Shown: positions 1 through 13,416, counted from the first letter of the stretch. The stretch: DNA of 64,000 nt from Aptenodytes patagonicus (GCF_965638725.1 NC_134951.1:28527746-28591745), one strand, 5' to 3'. The notes: generated by a model not told the origin, from the sequence alone. Numbers and translations: made by a program.

Positions 1-34
1 TCTTTTTGGTTCAGATATTTTAATGCTGCGTCAG

Positions 35-184
35 TGTTGTGGTTTACCCAGGCAGGCAGCTAAACACCACACAGCCGTTCGCTCACTCCCCCACCCCAGT
101 GGGATGGGGGAGAGAATCAGGAAAAAAAAAAGTAAAATTCATGGGTTGAGATAAAGACAGTTGAACAGGACAGAAAAGGAAGGG

Positions 185-216
<32 letters not shown>

Positions 217-584
217 AAGAATATACAAAATAAGTGATGCACAGTGCAATCGCTCACCACCTGCCGACTGATGCCCAGCCAGTCCCTGAGCAGTGGTCAC
301 ACCCCCATGACCAACTCCCCCCCAGTTTATATACTGAGCATGATGTCACATGGTATGGAATATCCCTTTGGCCGGTTTGGGTCAGCTGTCCTGGCTGTGC
401 CCCCTCCCAGCTTCTCGCTGGCAGGGCATGAGAAACTGAAAAGTCCTTGACTACTGTAAGCACTACTTCACAACAACTAAAACATTGGTGTGTTATCAAC
501 ATTATTCTCATCCTAAATCCAAACCACAGCACTGTGCCAGCTACTAGGAAGAAAATTAACTCTATCCCAGCCAAAACCAGGACA
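35..584 (-). repeat. Solo LTR of ERVL-type element, older copy
   Basis: Read on the minus strand it begins TGTCCTGGTTTTGGCTGGG and ends CCACAACA, the same ends as the LTRs at 41945, 47861 and 59818, with the same internal order: TATA-like block, A/T trinucleotide run, pyrimidine/G-rich 3' end. Flanks are GTCAG (30-34) and ATCAG (585-589), an imperfect 5-bp target duplication, so it is a solo LTR. It is more diverged than the + strand copies: the palindromic CRE of the young LTRs reads TGATGTCA here (341-348), a CpG decay. A better TATA (TATATAAA on the minus strand, near 325-335) is kept. No internal retroviral sequence adjoins it. Confidence 0.85.
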
Positions 585-3500
585 ATCAGTCACCCATGGT
601 TTCTGAGTGTGCAATGGAAGGATTTATAAAAATATATTTATATAAAAAATAGTAGAAAAGGAGTCATATATATTTAGACCAAATACAGAATGGCATTTCT
701 GTATTTTATGAGCACATTTAAATGATAGTAACAGAAAGAACACAGTGCAGTTTCTTGCATGAAAAGGATTGTGGATAGGAGTTGTAGGGACTTGTGGCTG
801 GACAGAGGATGAGGTCAAACATTTGAAAGGAAGAAAAACATCAGAGAAAACTAGATAACAATCCTCATGGTCTGGTCCAGGAGTTAAAGCTGGAGTGTTT
901 CAGTTAATATCTATACATATTTTTATGGCTTATTTTGCTCTGGGGTATTTCAGATGTGACTTGGCAGCTTGAAGTATTTTTTCTCTAATTAATTCATTTT
1001 GAAGCACATATATTACTGAGATTCCGGTATTTGCTACATTTAAAGCTATTGAGCCCAAAGCTCCATGAAATGAATTAAACCCTGGTTGAGAACATGACAC
1101 CTCAAGAATTATGGCATGTAGTACTAAATTCAGCAACTTTTAAGATCCACTTCAGGTCAGAATGACATCAAGCTTAGCATAGTTGTCAGGTCCAGCATAA
1201 AATCAGGGGTCATGGGTGCATCTATCCACCTAAAATGATTTGATGGCCTTTGAGCACTGATGAATGACTTCTGGAGGGCAGTGTTTGCCATGGGTCTACA
1301 TCTATACTTTGTCAAGCACCAAAATGCAGGCACTGCTGAAGTGAAATGTGTCAGTTATACTGAAGAGTGGTCCACACAGAGCCATCACACAGCAAAGTAG
1401 GAAATGAAAGAGATTCCTGATATACCAAAAGAAAATGGGGGTGAAGTGAACTGAAATGTGCTAAAAGAGCTTCCTAAAGAAAGGGAAGGAAGCAGAGAGG
1501 GAAGCAGAGAGCAGCGTCAGTGCTAAGGGCTTGCCCTTAGCCCCCTCTTTGCCACCAGTCTGGGCAGCGAGCAGCGCCTGGGCAAACCTGTTCCCTTTTC
1601 TGGTCCTCTTTCCCCAGAACAACAGCAGCGGTGAGTCCCTCCTTCACACTACTCTTACTGTGGGTCTGTCCCTTTTCTCCAGCTGTTGAGAAAAAGACTC
1701 ATCCTTGTACTGATTTTAGCTTTGGTTTAGTTTAGCAGAAAGTCAGTGGAAAGCATGATGCAGTATAGTATCAGACATCTTGTTGAAAATTCAGCTGCTT
1801 CTTGAAATGCAAATATTTCAGTGTGAACAAAAATAAAGACAACCTGAATTTCAAACAGATGACTGTCCTTGTTCTCTGTGCTCTGGTGCAAGACCTGCTG
1901 CTGCTTCAGCATGGAGGTGAAGAAAATTGTCCTTCCTTCCTAGGCTTTTCAAAGTGATGTGGATAATTTACTACTTAGCCAGAGGAAGAGAAAATCCTTT
2001 TAACCACAGTTATATGCCTTCACACCTTCAAATGTACTAAGGGAGAACTTCATTGTAGACTGATTCACTGCCTCGAATGTTTTATTGCATTTTTGCAAGT
2101 GTAAGGCCTCTACAAGGGAAAATAAAAATAAATGAATCTGTTCAATAACGTATTTCTATTTGTGAAGACTAACTTGTGGCAGAAAAGAAATAGAAGGGGA
2201 ATATTTTAAGGTGATTCACAGTTCAACTAGGCAAAGTGTCTATGTTTGTATTGTTAGGGCAAGAAACATCTTTTTGTTGACAGTAGAAACTGCAATGCTC
2301 CTTCATGACAAGGGAGCCAGTTCCACACTATCTGAAAGCAGGTGCTTTGAACAGTTTAGAGCCTCCTCAGGTGACTCTGGCTTCTCAGTGCTGACAGAAG
2401 ATGACTCCATTGTCTGGAGTGTGCTGCATTGCATATTTGCCCTGTCTGCTTCAGGGTGCCTTTCCCCAAAACTAATGAGTTTGTGGGCAGGACTGGGAAT
2501 GGTTCCTCTCCATGAGGGAATTCTTTGGTTATCCCATTTGAAGCAGAAGGCTTCAAAGACTGCAAGACACTATTTGTACAGTAAAGTTGGATATAAAGGC
2601 TTTGCAGGCAAACAGATGGACTCGGTGCTTGCTATTTGTCAAGTGAGGTCTGATGGACTCGGAGCAGAAAGGAAAGAAAGAGGGTAGCTAACTCTTTTAT
2701 CCCAATCCTAGCTCTCCTGTTTTGTTATATATTTTCTCTGATCGTGTCATATTTTTGTTAATCATTTGTCTGGTTGTCACAGATGCAGGCTGCTTCAAAA
2801 CAAACTGCATCGAAACATATTAAAAAGCCAATTCCTTGTTAAACATTAAGAGGCAACTTTCTTGTTTACAGGAAAGCTGTTCAGGTATCCAGAATGACTT
2901 AATGTCTGTGTAGTGACACAAAGCACTGCAAGGAGGGAGTGCAGTCATTGCTAGCTATCAAAGAAGGCTCTGGCCCTACATACTTTGGGGATCTCTGAAT
3001 ACTCTGGATAAGGGGAAGTGACAGTGACTCGGATAGGAGAAACATGGGACTCAGAAGATTTTAGGCCTCTGCTGAGAGGAACGGGGTTGCAACTGGGACC
3101 TTACTCACCAGTTTCAGCAAGATCTCAGGGAGAACCAGTGTCATAATAACAGAGGAAAAAATGAAAAGGGAACATGCCCATACACTTGTCTATGAGAAGT
3201 TCAGTCTTCTGACTTTTGGGGCAGCTCCTTTTCATACAGCCAAAATACCTTCTGTCCCTGAAGAAGGGTGGCCATGTCCATACTGCCTATCAAGAGACGC
3301 CCTGGCCCACCGTATCCTATTTCTGACTGTGTCCTTGCTGACCTGGGCCAAAACCATGCCAGGGAGCACCCTGGCACCAAATCAGTACAACTGATTATGG
3401 GTCAGCTCTGGAGCTTGTGTCTTGGCCCTGTGTAATTTGCTGATAGAGCTGTAGCCATATGACGGCAGCCCATTGCAACCATAACAGCCTTTACCATTTT

Positions 3501-3779
3501 TCAGTGCTGTTGTAGGAAGACCAACACTTTCCTTGGCAAAAGTAAGTCTTAGCTTGTTTCTCAGCAGTGTCAGTTGTGCCACCTGCTATCAAAGAAAGAG
3601 TTCAAGTTTTTAGTTTTGGATGAAAGATTTTATATAGCTTGTCAGGGAGCTAATAAAGTATTTCAAATTCTGGTTGCTGGCTGATATCTGCCATTTTGTT
3701 AGCAGAGTCAGACATAAACATATGATTCAGTCAGCACTTGAGTGTGTGATGTTGTTTAGAAAATACTTGCTTAAAAGCA
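585..3779. other. MLIP intron or upstream sequence, no gene recognised
   Basis: AT-rich sequence with only short chance reading frames, including an open frame at 2211-2687 without family resemblance. No MLIP exon upstream of 8296 could be identified. I see no repeat family or RNA gene in it. Confidence 0.5.
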
Positions 3780-3782
3780 TTT

Positions 3783-6149
3783 CTCGTGGGGGACTTCAAC
3801 TTCCCGGACGTCTGCTGGAAATACAACACGGCAGAGAGGAAGCAGTCTAGGAGGTTCCTGGAGTGTGTGGAAGACAACTTCCTGACACAGCTGGTAAGTG
3901 AGCCTACCAGGGGAGGTGCCTCGCTCGACCTGCTGTTTACAAACAGAGAAGGACTGGTGGGAGATGTGGTGGTCGGAGGCCATCTTGGGCTTAGCGACCA
4001 TGAAATGATAGAATTCTTGATTCTCGGTGAAGTGAGGAGGGGGGCCAGCAAAAACGCAACCATGGACTTCCAGAGGGCGGACTTTGGCCTGTTCAGGACG
4101 CTGGTTGAGAGAGTCCCTTGGGAGACAGTCCTGAAGGGCAAAGGGGTCCAGGAAGGCTGGACGGTCTTCAAGAAGGAAGTCTTAAAGGCGCAGGAGCAGG
4201 CTGTCCCTGTACACCATAAGAGGAACGGGCGGGGAAGACGACCGGCCTGGCTGAACGGGGAGCTCTTGCTGGGACTCAGGAAAAAAAGGAGAGTTTACCG
4301 CTTGTGGAAGAAGGGGCAGGCGACTCAAGAAGAGTACAGGGATCTCGTTAGGTCGTGCAGAGAGGAAATGAGAAAGGCAAAAGCCCAGCTAGAACGCAAT
4401 CTGGCCGCTGTCGTTAAAGACAACAAAAAAAGCTTTTACAAATATATTAATGACAAGAAGAGAGCCAAGGAGAATCTCCATCCCTTATTGGGTGCAGGGG
4501 GGAACATTATCACTGAGGATGAGGAAAAGGCTGAGGTACTCAATGCCGTCTTTGCCTCAGTCTTTAACAGGCAGACCAGTTATCCTCAGGGTATTCAGCC
4601 CCCTGAGCTGGAAGACAGGGACAGCAAGCAGGATGAACCCCCCGTAATCCAAGAGGAAGCAGTCAATGACCTGCTACGCCACCTGGACGCTCACAAGTCT
4701 ATGGGGCCGGATGGGATCCACCCGAGAGTGCTGAGGGAGCTGGTGGAGGTGCTCGCCAAGCCGCTCTCCATCATTTATCAGCAGTCCTGGTTAACAAGGG
4801 AGGTCCTGGATGACTGGAGGCTTGCCAAGGTGATGCCCATCTACAAGAAGGGCCGGAAGGAGGATCCGGGGAACTACAGGCCTGTCAGCCTGACCTCGGT
4901 GCCGGGGAAGATTATGGAGCGGTTCATCTTGAGGGCGCTCACAAGGCATGTGCGGGACAACCAGGGGATCAGGCCCAGCCAGCACGGATTCATGAGAGGC
5001 AGGTCCTGCTTGACCAACCTGATCTCCTTCTATGACCAGGTGACCCGCCTAGTGGATGAGGGAAAGGCTGTGGATGTGGTCTACCTGGACTTCAGTAAGG
5101 CCTTTGACGCTGTCTCCCACAGCATTCTCCTAGAGAAGCTGGCGGCTCACGGCTTAGAGAGATGTACTCTGCGCTGGGTCAAAAACTGGCTGGACGGCCG
5201 GGCCCAGAGAGTTGTGGTGAATGGAGTTACATCCAGTTGGCGTCCGGTCACAAGCGGTGTTCCCCAGGGCTCAGTACTGGGGCCGGTCTTGTTCAAAATC
5301 TTTATCGATGATCTGGACGAGGGGATCGAGTGCACCCTCAGTAAGTTTGCAGATGACACCAAGTTGGGTGGGAGTGTTGATCTGCTCGAGGGTAGGAAGG
5401 CTCTGCAGAGGGACCTGGACAGGCTGGATCGATGGGCCGAGGCCAACTGTATGAGATTCAACAAGGCCAAGTGCCGGGTCCTGCACTTCGGCCACAACAA
5501 CCCCATGCAGCGCTACAGGCCTGGGGAAGAGTGGCTGGAAAGCTGCCTGATGGAAAAGGACCTGGGGGTGCTGGTTGACAGCCGGCTGAACATGAGCCGG
5601 CAGTGTGCCCAGGCGGCCAAGAAGGCCAATGGCATCCTGGCCTGTATCAGAAATAGTGTGGCCAGCAGGAGTAGGGAAGTGATCGTGCCCCTGTACTCGG
5701 CCCTGGTGAGGCCGCACCTCGAATACTGTGTTCAGTTTTGGGCCCCTTACTACAAGAAGGACGTTGAGGTGCTGGAGCGTGTCCAGAGAAGGGCAACGAG
5801 GCTGGTGAGGGGTCTGGAGCGCAAGTCTTATGAGGAGCGGCTGAGGGAACTGGGGTTGTTTAGCCTGGAGAAGAGGAGGCTGAGGGGAGACCTCATTGCT
5901 CTCTACAACTACCTGGAAGGAGGTTGTAGCGAGGTGGGTGTTGGTCTCTTCTCCCAAGGAACAAGTGATAGGACGAGAGGAAATGGCCTCCAGTTGCACC
6001 AGGGGAGGTTTAGATTGGACATGAGGAAAAATGTCTTTACTGAAAGAGTGGTTAAAGATTGGAAGAGGCTGCCCAGGGAAGTGGTTGAGTCCCCATCCCT
6101 GGAAGTATTTAAAAGACGTGTAGATGAGGCGCTTAGGGACATGGTTTAG
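3783..6149 (+). CDS. CR1 ORF2 protein, 5'-truncated (endonuclease/reverse transcriptase)
   Basis: Encodes the C-terminal part of the apurinic-like endonuclease followed by a non-LTR reverse transcriptase, which together carry out target-primed reverse transcription. Endonuclease signatures are GDFNFPD at the very start and LSDHEMIEF near residue 70 (numbered from 3786). RT signatures are [12 protein letters not shown] (catalytic Asp near residue 435), [10 protein letters not shown], and the FADD box at residues 521-524. A basic C-terminal region with repeated RRLRG/ERLREL-like segments follows, as in other CR1 proteins. There is no native start: the first in-frame ATG is internal and the N-terminal endonuclease and ORF1 are missing. 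The frame closes with TAG at 6147-6149. It cannot mobilise itself because the promoter and 5' half are gone, but the open RT shows little decay. Confidence 0.9.
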   Translation, partial: LVGDFNFPDVCWKYNTAERKQSRRFLECVEDNFLTQLVSEPTRGGASLDLLFTNREGLVGDVVVGGHLGLSDHEMIEFLILGEVRRGASKNATMDFQRADFGLFRTLVERVPWETVLKGKGVQEGWTVFKKEVLKAQEQAVPVHHKRNGRGRRPAWLNGELLLGLRKKRRVYRLWKKGQATQEEYRDLVRSCREEMRKAKAQLERNLAAVVKDNKKSFYKYINDKKRAKENLHPLLGAGGNIITEDEEKAEVLNAVFASVFNRQTSYPQGIQPPELEDRDSKQDEPPVIQEEAVNDLLRHLDAHKSMGPDGIHPRVLRELVEVLAKPLSIIYQQSWLTREVLDDWRLAKVMPIYKKGRKEDPGNYRPVSLTSVPGKIMERFILRALTRHVRDNQGIRPSQHGFMRGRSCLTNLISFYDQVTRLVDEGKAVDVVYLDFSKAFDAVSHSILLEKLAAHGLERCTLRWVKNWLDGRAQRVVVNGVTSSWRPVTSGVPQGSVLGPVLFKIFIDDLDEGIECTLSKFADDTKLGGSVDLLEGRKALQRDLDRLDRWAEANCMRFNKAKCRVLHFGHNNPMQRYRPGEEWLESCLMEKDLGVLVDSRLNMSRQCAQAAKKANGILACIRNSVASRSREVIVPLYSALVRPHLEYCVQFWAPYYKKDVEVLERVQRRATRLVRGLERKSYEERLRELGLFSLEKRRLRGDLIALYNYLEGGCSEVGVGLFSQGTSDRTRGNGLQLHQGRFRLDMRKNVFTERVVKDWKRLPREVVESPSLEVFKRRVDEALRDMV

Positions 6150-6212
6150 TGGGTGGTGGTGTTGGGTTGACGGTTGGACTCGATGATCTTAGAGGTCTTT
6201 TCCAACCTCAAT

Positions 6213-6243
6213 GATTCTATGATTCTATGATTCTATGATTCTA
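6213..6243 (+). repeat. CR1 3'-terminal octamer repeat
   Basis: Nearly four tandem copies of GATTCTAT, the 3' signature recognised by the CR1 reverse transcriptase. It marks the 3' boundary of the element. Confidence 0.9.
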
Positions 6244-8295
6244 CAGTGTGCTTTTGGAAGAGGTTTCCTACATAAGGAGAGTAGCTTATCCTTGATTTCA
6301 GGTACCTCAATGGGCTTTTAATTGCATGGTTACATAGTGTGGAGGAGTGCTAGAAGGCCATAGGCACTTTTTCTGCGCAATGATGACTTGATAACAACTG
6401 TAGCTTTCTTTTTATTTTTATATTTACCTTTGTGTTGAAAGCCAGGAGCCTTTCACTTTTACAAACTCTTCTTAGAAATCTTGGAGAGGAAAATAATTAT
6501 TTTATGGCGAATCTTACAAAGAAATAGTAATGAACTATGGACTGTAAGTTCATTAAATAAGCACCGTATCTTTCACTAAGTTGACCTTCTTAATGAAAAA
6601 GTTTAATTTTTTAATGCAACTTGGCAGTCTACTCTTTTAAAAAAGTTAATATCACCTCATGGCTTATTTTTTGCTTTCAGTTGAATATGTTTCTTCTTAT
6701 TTGATGAGGCAGATGAAAGAGCCCCAACTTGTGGAAAGGAGGGAGGGGATAAAACACAAAGCTAAGGGAAGATATTTTGCTGCCTGGGCCTTGCTTTTCC
6801 CAGGCGTGTTTTGCTCCTCCCACCTCTGCCGCCTTCCACTCAGCCCCTGGGCACTGCTCTGTCCTTTCCCAGGGCAGAGGCAGAAGCACAAGATGTGGGG
6901 ACATTTCCTGGCTCCTGCAGCGTCCCCCTCCGATGGGCAGCCCTCTTGCCCTGTCCTTGCTGGATGCCTGCAGATTTAGTTTTAAGGTGATCCATAACTC
7001 AGTTTACATGATACATCCAGCAATCTCAGCTGCATCATTTTAAGCTTACTTTCATAGTAAGCTTCTCTTTTTTTCCAGACAGACTGCTTAGGTGTATTGC
7101 TCTTGTAAATAGGCAGATGGTGTTATTAAATGTACGTAGTCTAAACCTTAAAAATAAATCTAGTGGTGAATCAAGTTTCTTCTCTGCATTTTTGTGCCCT
7201 GCTGAGGATGGGGAGCTGTGGGAGTACCTATTTCTCAGTCCCAGCTGGGCAAGCTGCCCCTCTGGGCTGCAACCACAGAAGGAGCTCAGCAGCAGTCCTG
7301 TTGTTATCTGTATCAGTTGTGACAAAGACTGCACATTTTCTGTGGGGTAGCTGTAACAGAGAAGAACGTAATTGAGTTATTGAAAAGTTTAAATTCAATC
7401 ACAGACACTCCCCCCCCGGACTTCAGTACTTACTAAATTCCAGTGAGAATGTACACTTTTTTCTTCCTTTGCTTACTGAACAAGTTGTCTATTTTAAAAT
7501 TATCCCCTAGCCTCTGTTTAGAGTTTATGCCACAATCCATCATCTCAGATTTTACTGTGAGAATTCTGAAAATCACAGATGTACTAAATTGACAAGTTAA
7601 TAGCCAATTTTTTGGTTGGATGGTAGCTAAACGAGAAATTTTTTTCTCGATTATATAATCCGATTCGTCTGAAATGAGGGGTATCACACATCCGTGCTGA
7701 CTAAATTCTCTAAAATTATACTTTTCCCAGTGAATTCTTAAAGACACTGTCAAAATCCAGCATGCAATCACTGGTATTATTCCCCAGAAAGACTTTCCCC
7801 TAATATGTTGCTGTCTGGGTGTAAGTTAACAGAATCACATGTTGCCCTTCCTTTTTTCACAGTTACTGTTTTGAGGAGCCCAGAACAGAATTTGCAGCAT
7901 GAAAGAAGACGTATGTCTGTGCATAAAGTGTGACTTGATGAACTTATCAAGATGCAGCTGAACAGCTAGCAAAAACATCCAGCAAAACCCATAAACAATA
8001 GTTTGACAGCCCAGCATCTATTTTTGTGTCAGTAACAAATAGATGTCAGTGATGAGGTTCTGTGCATAAAAACAGCTCTTGCCATTTTTGTCTGCAATCT
8101 GTGTTAAAAGTAGGCCAGGCAGCATGACACCTGAATAATTTTGGTGGTGAAATATCTTATTAATAAAATTTTTTAAAAATCTAGTCACTACAGCCTCATT
8201 GGGATTGACTTGTCTAACAAATATTCTGTAAATCATAAAGTATTTTATTTTATTTTTCTTCCATCTCTTTTCTCCTGGGCGTGCTATGGGTCAAG
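6244..8295. other. MLIP intron, nothing recognised
   Basis: Unique AT-rich intronic sequence. It ends in a pyrimidine-rich tract (about 8245-8280) that leads to the acceptor before the exon at 8296. Confidence 0.5.
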
Positions 8296-8421
8296 ACAAA
8301 ACCTGGTGTCATTCGTCCCGTGCTGGTGAAAGGAAAGAGTGCACAGCAAAAGGAGGAGCCCTATCAACCCAATCCTTTTAAAAAGTACCTTGAAGAAATC
8401 AGTGATCAAGATGTTGAGCAG
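8296..8421 (+). CDS. MLIP: MLIP coding exon (TKPGVIRP exon)
   Basis: A 126-nt exon of 42 codons in phase 0, beginning TKPGVIRPVLVKGKSA and ending SDQDVEQ, followed by a consensus donor GTGAGT. Its acceptor is AAG after a pyrimidine-rich tract about 15 nt upstream, so it is a little weak. MLIP is a lamin A/C-interacting protein enriched in heart and skeletal muscle. The motifs KPGVIRP and YQPNPFKKYLE match my memory of the C-terminal third of mammalian MLIP. The neighbour downstream is TINAG, which also follows MLIP in mammals. MLIP is largely disordered, with no catalytic domain. The frame continues open past the donor until 8529, but the donor and homology stop at 8421. Confidence 0.85.
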
Positions 8422-11334
8422 GTGAGTAACCCTTTGAAGGATTTTGTAGCCTCAGCTAGTTTCTTTAAAGATGATGGAATAATCTTAGATCCTTATTTTG
8501 TCCTGGTGTCTTGTTCTTTGCAAAGTTAGATGATTCCCTGAGGGGCACGTGGCTCCTGGAGGAGAGTCTCCAGGCTGGAGATGGGCAGCTGGGCTTTCTA
8601 CAGGGACATTTTTTGTGGTGATCTAAAAACCCGTATGTTGAGGAGGGGGTCTTTTAATGATGTCCATAGGAAACACTATACAAAAGAAAGTGGAAATCCT
8701 GTGCTCGCCTGTCAAGCAGGTGTCTGGATCAGATCTACTAGAAAGTGCTTCCTCCATTTGGGGTCCAGACCCGAATCCTCTCTAAAGAGAAATGAGGACA
8801 GCAAGGACTGGGCAAGGTTCGCTCTTCCCTCTCCAAGGGAGACTGCGGAAGAGCCCCAGTGAGTTTCTGTGTCACTCCCCAGTGTGTAGCTCCCCCCGGT
8901 CCGTATTTGGGTCACTCCACGGCTTGAGGGAACTGCTTTTCTACTGCACATGAGGGGCATTAACAGGCAGCGCATGGGACAGCAAAAGTGCTGTCTTCTC
9001 CCACAGACCTCTGCATAAAGCCATAGGATCACTTTGCAAAAACACATCTTGAACTTTGCTGACCTGTATGAGGCATTATCTCAGAGAAGCCCCAGATAAA
9101 TGATTCTGTCAGCCTTTTCTTGTGCATTTGTGTTTGTGTGCATTATTGTGAATTAAACCTTAACTGCAATACATAATCTGAATGTCCCTGCAGGAGCTTG
9201 TTATTAACCTATCCAGTACGTTCTGAATCTTCCATCTGGAGGGTAGTAAAAGGAAGCCAGTAGTCCTCTTGCCAGACATGATGTGAATAAAATACCTTAC
9301 TAATTGAATTTCTCTTACTTCTATGCCTCTCTAGTCACATTAGACAGTGACTTTAGCAATGGCAGTCCTCTCTTCTTCCTTTCATAACTGAATTTTTTTA
9401 AGATTTTCATTTTAGTTCTTTCCATTCCTCCCCATAGCTCTGACTTCCTGTAGGACAGGACATTCCTGCCATTTCTCAAGAGTACTGCAGCATTACAAAG
9501 AGAGAAAGATTTATTTGTAACATCAGTGGGTTCCAGCAACACGTATGGCTGGCATCAGAAGGTTTCTCAGGTTTCTATAGAATGTAGAGTTTCTGTAAAA
9601 TATAAGAAAAAATGAATACAAATGATTATTTACAATTTGTCTCTGAACTTCTGAGGTTGACAGTGAATATTTGACTTCAGAGACTACATGTGAGTTCATA
9701 GTGAGTTTTTCATGCTTTAAATTACTGAAAACCTTCTGATGCCCAGGCACTGTGCTGCCATTTGGCTGGGATGAAAGAGGAGGAGAACTGACCGGGAGCT
9801 GCTGCTAGAGAACTTCTGGTCTAGGCCACCTCAGCAGGACCTCTCTGCAAAGGCAGGGGCAGCTCATACCTCCCTTTCATCAGGGCTGGGCACTGATTCT
9901 GCTGGCTATAGTTTTTCTGATGAAGGAATGATGCAATCACCAAACTTTGTATCTTCAGGCAAATGCAAACCTGGGGTTATCGCCATACTCAGAAGCTTTC
10001 TGACATTTGAAGCTAATTGTGAAAACAAATCAACTTACACCTTATAAATTACTTATGGTACATATTACTGAAGTACTCAGGACATCATAAGTCCGTGAAT
10101 AAATGTCGTTGTTATAACAAAAGCCAAAATTATTTTATATAAAAGCTGTGAATTAAAATGAACTAAACAAATAGTGCACTGACTTTGATAGGTGGAAAAG
10201 TTAATTTCACAATGAATATGTTCGGTTTTGCTTCCTTTATTTAAAAGAAAAATTACATATGCTTTTAAGTACTGATAAATTAGCATTTTTATCCTAATCT
10301 AAGAAATACTTCAGGTTGCTATAAAATACTTGTTATTTTGGGGAGTCCTCTATTAAGGCGTCTTTGTTCTGAAAATGGAACTACTTAGGCCTGTATTCAG
10401 ATGGATTCATTGACTTAACAGGAACTGGTTTTGTTTGTTTGAGAAATGGTTATATGATTCTAGTGGTGGTCTGATATAATAATTAATAGCATCATAATAG
10501 CCAGATCTAGGGAAAACACTAGAGCACATGCTTATGTCACAGCACATGCTTACAATTTCAGCTCTTGCCTCTCAGAGTAGGTTTATGGTGCTGATATAAG
10601 TCCCTTGTGTGTGGAGGAGACTCGGGTGCCCACATGTTCACAATCTTACAGCATCTCTGAAACTCTCCTGAGGGGTTTTAGTGCGTGTAAGAGGGCTGCA
10701 GCACGGCCTGCGAAACTGGGATCCTTGCCCAGACAACAGTTTGAAACTTGCAGTGGTGGTCTCTAACCACGGGGTTGTTAGCCTATAAGGACACTCATTC
10801 TCCCTCTTCACCTGCTCTCAGTAGTTACCATTTTTGGCTGCACAGAGGCTAGCTTCTAAAGAGTGGGAGGTGTTCCCACCAATATTACCCTGAAATCAGG
10901 ACTGCTCTCATGGGATATGAGAGCTGTGGATTAAAACTAGGAGACTAGCAGCTAGGCCTTCTGCTTTCTGTGGAATACCCGGTGCTACTCCACTTATCCT
11001 CGAATAAAAACTTAGCAGGCATCTACTGCGGCTGAAGGCAAAACTGCTCATACTGTTACTGATTTTCCCTGGTTTTCTTTGGAGATTTTCCCAGTCCTGC
11101 TGGGAAGTTTAGCTCTTACATTTCTGTTCTCTCCCTCTCTCTGCGTTTTCTTTTCCTTTCTTTCTAACACCATTGCCAACAACACCCTCTCTAGGTGACG
11201 TTGCTGCCCCTCCTTCACCCAGCCCATCTTGAAAGGACAGACCCTTTCAGGCTGCATCTTCAAGGGTGGTACAGACTAGGTGAGGTTCCAGACGGCATCA
11301 GCTTTATTAACTTCTCTCTTTTGATTTTTCTTAG
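8422..11334. other. MLIP intron, nothing recognised
   Basis: AT-rich intronic sequence without recognisable repeats. A pyrimidine stretch (11310-11332) precedes the microexon acceptor. Confidence 0.5.
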
Positions 11335-11373
11335 ATGTCCGCAGTACCTCCCCTCCCTGCCAAACCTCCCAGT
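11335..11373 (+). CDS. MLIP: MLIP 39-nt microexon (probable)
   Basis: A short phase-0 exon of 13 codons, MSAVPPLPAKPPS, with a strong acceptor (TTGATTTTTCTTAG) and a modest donor (GTGACA). It falls between the exon ending DVEQ and the exon beginning ETALLHPLYP, where mammalian MLIP has a short proline-rich stretch of the VPPKPVS type. The proline-rich match and preserved frame on both sides support it, but with only 39 nt it could be a coincidence. A cassette microexon would fit MLIP, which is known for many splice forms. Confidence 0.6.
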
Positions 11374-13416
11374 GTGACACTGAGCACTGGTGACTATGTG
11401 TGTGACATTCAGTTTGAGACATAATGATGCAGCCAGCCATAACTACTGACCTTCAGCTTCACGTCCCTGTATTGAACACACGTTTTGTTGCACAACAGAG
11501 TAGATTGTTTGCTTTTCACTTCATTAAGAAATGTCCCCATGTGGAAAAGGCCATTTCCCTTGTAAAAAAATAGTAATTTTTGCTTTAACAGGCAGCTGTT
11601 CTCATGCAGATAATACAGAGTAATGGATGGAGACAAAAAGAGATTTCTAAATTAGTAAAGATTGTCTGGAAAGGATGTAGCTCACCTCACAGATAGCTCT
11701 TTTTATCTGTGTTCTGGGTACTCTGTATATAGATTGACACTGGTGTGCCAATAAAATTTATAAACCAGGGAAAAATTCCATTTTATTTTGTTTTTTTCTC
11801 ATATTAGCTTATGCTGCCTTCTTTTTTTTTTTTTGTTCCTGAGGATATATACAACTTGTAGCACTGGTTATTCAGTGGATATTCCCCCATCAAACACTTG
11901 TTACAGACAGAGTATAGTATTTCTGAGGTTCCAATTTGACAGTACTAAGCTTCCCACATTTTTAGATGCCCTTACTGGAGATGGTAATTTCCCCATCATG
12001 AGAAAGAATTTTCTTCCTCTTGCTTAGTACGTTTCAGTAATGTTTCAGGAATTTTGCAAGCATGCTCCAATTTGTTCAAAAAAGCACCATAAAACATACT
12101 GGAAGTATATGTAACTCGTGAGCAGCGCTGACGTGACGGCTTCATGAAAATTTTCATTTCAAACTGGGGAAACAGAATCTTTTTTGGGGAAAAAATAGGG
12201 CATTTCATTACATAGTAATATGAAAACAACTCATAATGAATGTTAGAGAATTCATGTGCTTGCAAATATTTATTAACAAGAATGTACAAAGGCTCCTTTG
12301 TCATCCAAAAAAATAAACCACTTTGGGCAATGGAAGAGCAAGATAAGGATGAACTAAAGAGATATTAGTTACGCTTGGCATGAAGCTGTGAGGCCACTTT
12401 GCCAAGGTTTATCATTAATAGAAGTAGGGCTGGTGCCTCTGAGGAGGAGCGGCAGGAGGCAAGGTCGGTGAGAAGCGACTGCTGCCTGGTCCCCTTCCAG
12501 CCGCTCTCGCCACTGCCGGGCTCTGATCCACTTGTTTGCTCACACTCACTCTTTTAGCAGGTGATACATTAGCTTCTGCTGGAACTAATCACAGCTCTTG
12601 TCACAAATTTTCTGGGTCTTGAGCTCAAAGGCACAGCGCGCAGGGGAGTTTCTGGTCTAGGCTCAGCCAGCCAAGCAGGTGAGAATTCGGGATGTATTGT
12701 GTCAACAACGGCCTTGACAAAACCTAAGCACAAGATTTGTGCCAAGAGCTGGGTATGCCTCCTTGACTCTATCCCAAATCTTTTAAAAATCAATTTTTTA
12801 AAATGATTTTATCCTTTAGGTGCAAAAACCCACATACATATTGGATTTCTTTAACCAGAAACGCTATAAACTGCTGACAGCTTGCAGTAGTGAAATATAT
12901 TGTACGTGCACCTTCACTGGTTTAACTCTTAAATGGCTGAAAAGGCTTGTTGGAGTCTTGTTAAAAAGCCTGAAGTGCTCCTGCTAGTACATAGATAAGG
13001 CAGACTTTCTTCATACCTCTCAGACACTGTTTTCAGATTGGTTTTGCTTCCAATCCACCTTCTCAGAAAATGTCCCAAAACGTGGCCATTTTATCCTAGC
13101 ACAAGATCCTTCTGGGCTTTCCTTTTCTGTCACTTGAGCATTGGTTCAGCTGCAGGAGGGAGATGCACTGACCACAGTCAAAGTGTAACTGGTTTAATGG
13201 GACATCTACAGCAGGTTTTTGTGTGTGTGCTTTCATGCCGATGAAAGCACTTAGTGTAGAGCAATTGTATTGGCATGAAGGTAGAGTATCTTTCCTAGTT
13301 AATCATCAAGCCCTATGAAATGTAAAAAAGGTGCAAGACAAGCACTTTGCTTTCAGTCCAAAGCTTCTTTTTTGCATCCATTAATCTGTTGCTGTTTACT
13401 TTTCTTTTTTTCATAG
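11374..13416. other. MLIP intron, nothing recognised
   Basis: Unique intronic sequence. Its 3' end has a good polypyrimidine tract (13396-13414) before the CATAG acceptor. Confidence 0.5.

Larger units (their letters stand above)
3780..6243 (+). mobile_element. CR1 LINE, 5'-truncated, young
   Basis: The element begins abruptly inside the endonuclease coding region (LVGDFNFPD motif at 3783) and runs through the reverse transcriptase to a short 3' UTR ending in about four copies of an ATTCTATG octamer. That is the normal CR1 3' end, and 5' truncation is the usual fate of CR1 insertions. The protein frame has no stop for about 789 codons, which indicates a recent insertion. CR1 elements usually make no clear target duplication and none is seen. 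It lies in sense orientation in MLIP intronic DNA. The minus-strand fragment at 44055-44443 is closely similar. Confidence 0.95.

Noticed and set aside
1550..1633. GC-rich exon-like segment ending GCG|GTGAGT
   Set aside because: Open in one frame and flanked by an acceptor-like CCACCAG, but it has no resemblance to MLIP and no supporting neighbour exon.
2211..2687. 158-codon plus-strand open frame
   Set aside because: No recognisable motif, unremarkable composition, no splice or promoter context. It lies in MLIP intronic DNA.
5271..5999. 242-codon minus-strand open frame
   Set aside because: Antisense shadow of the CR1 reverse transcriptase.
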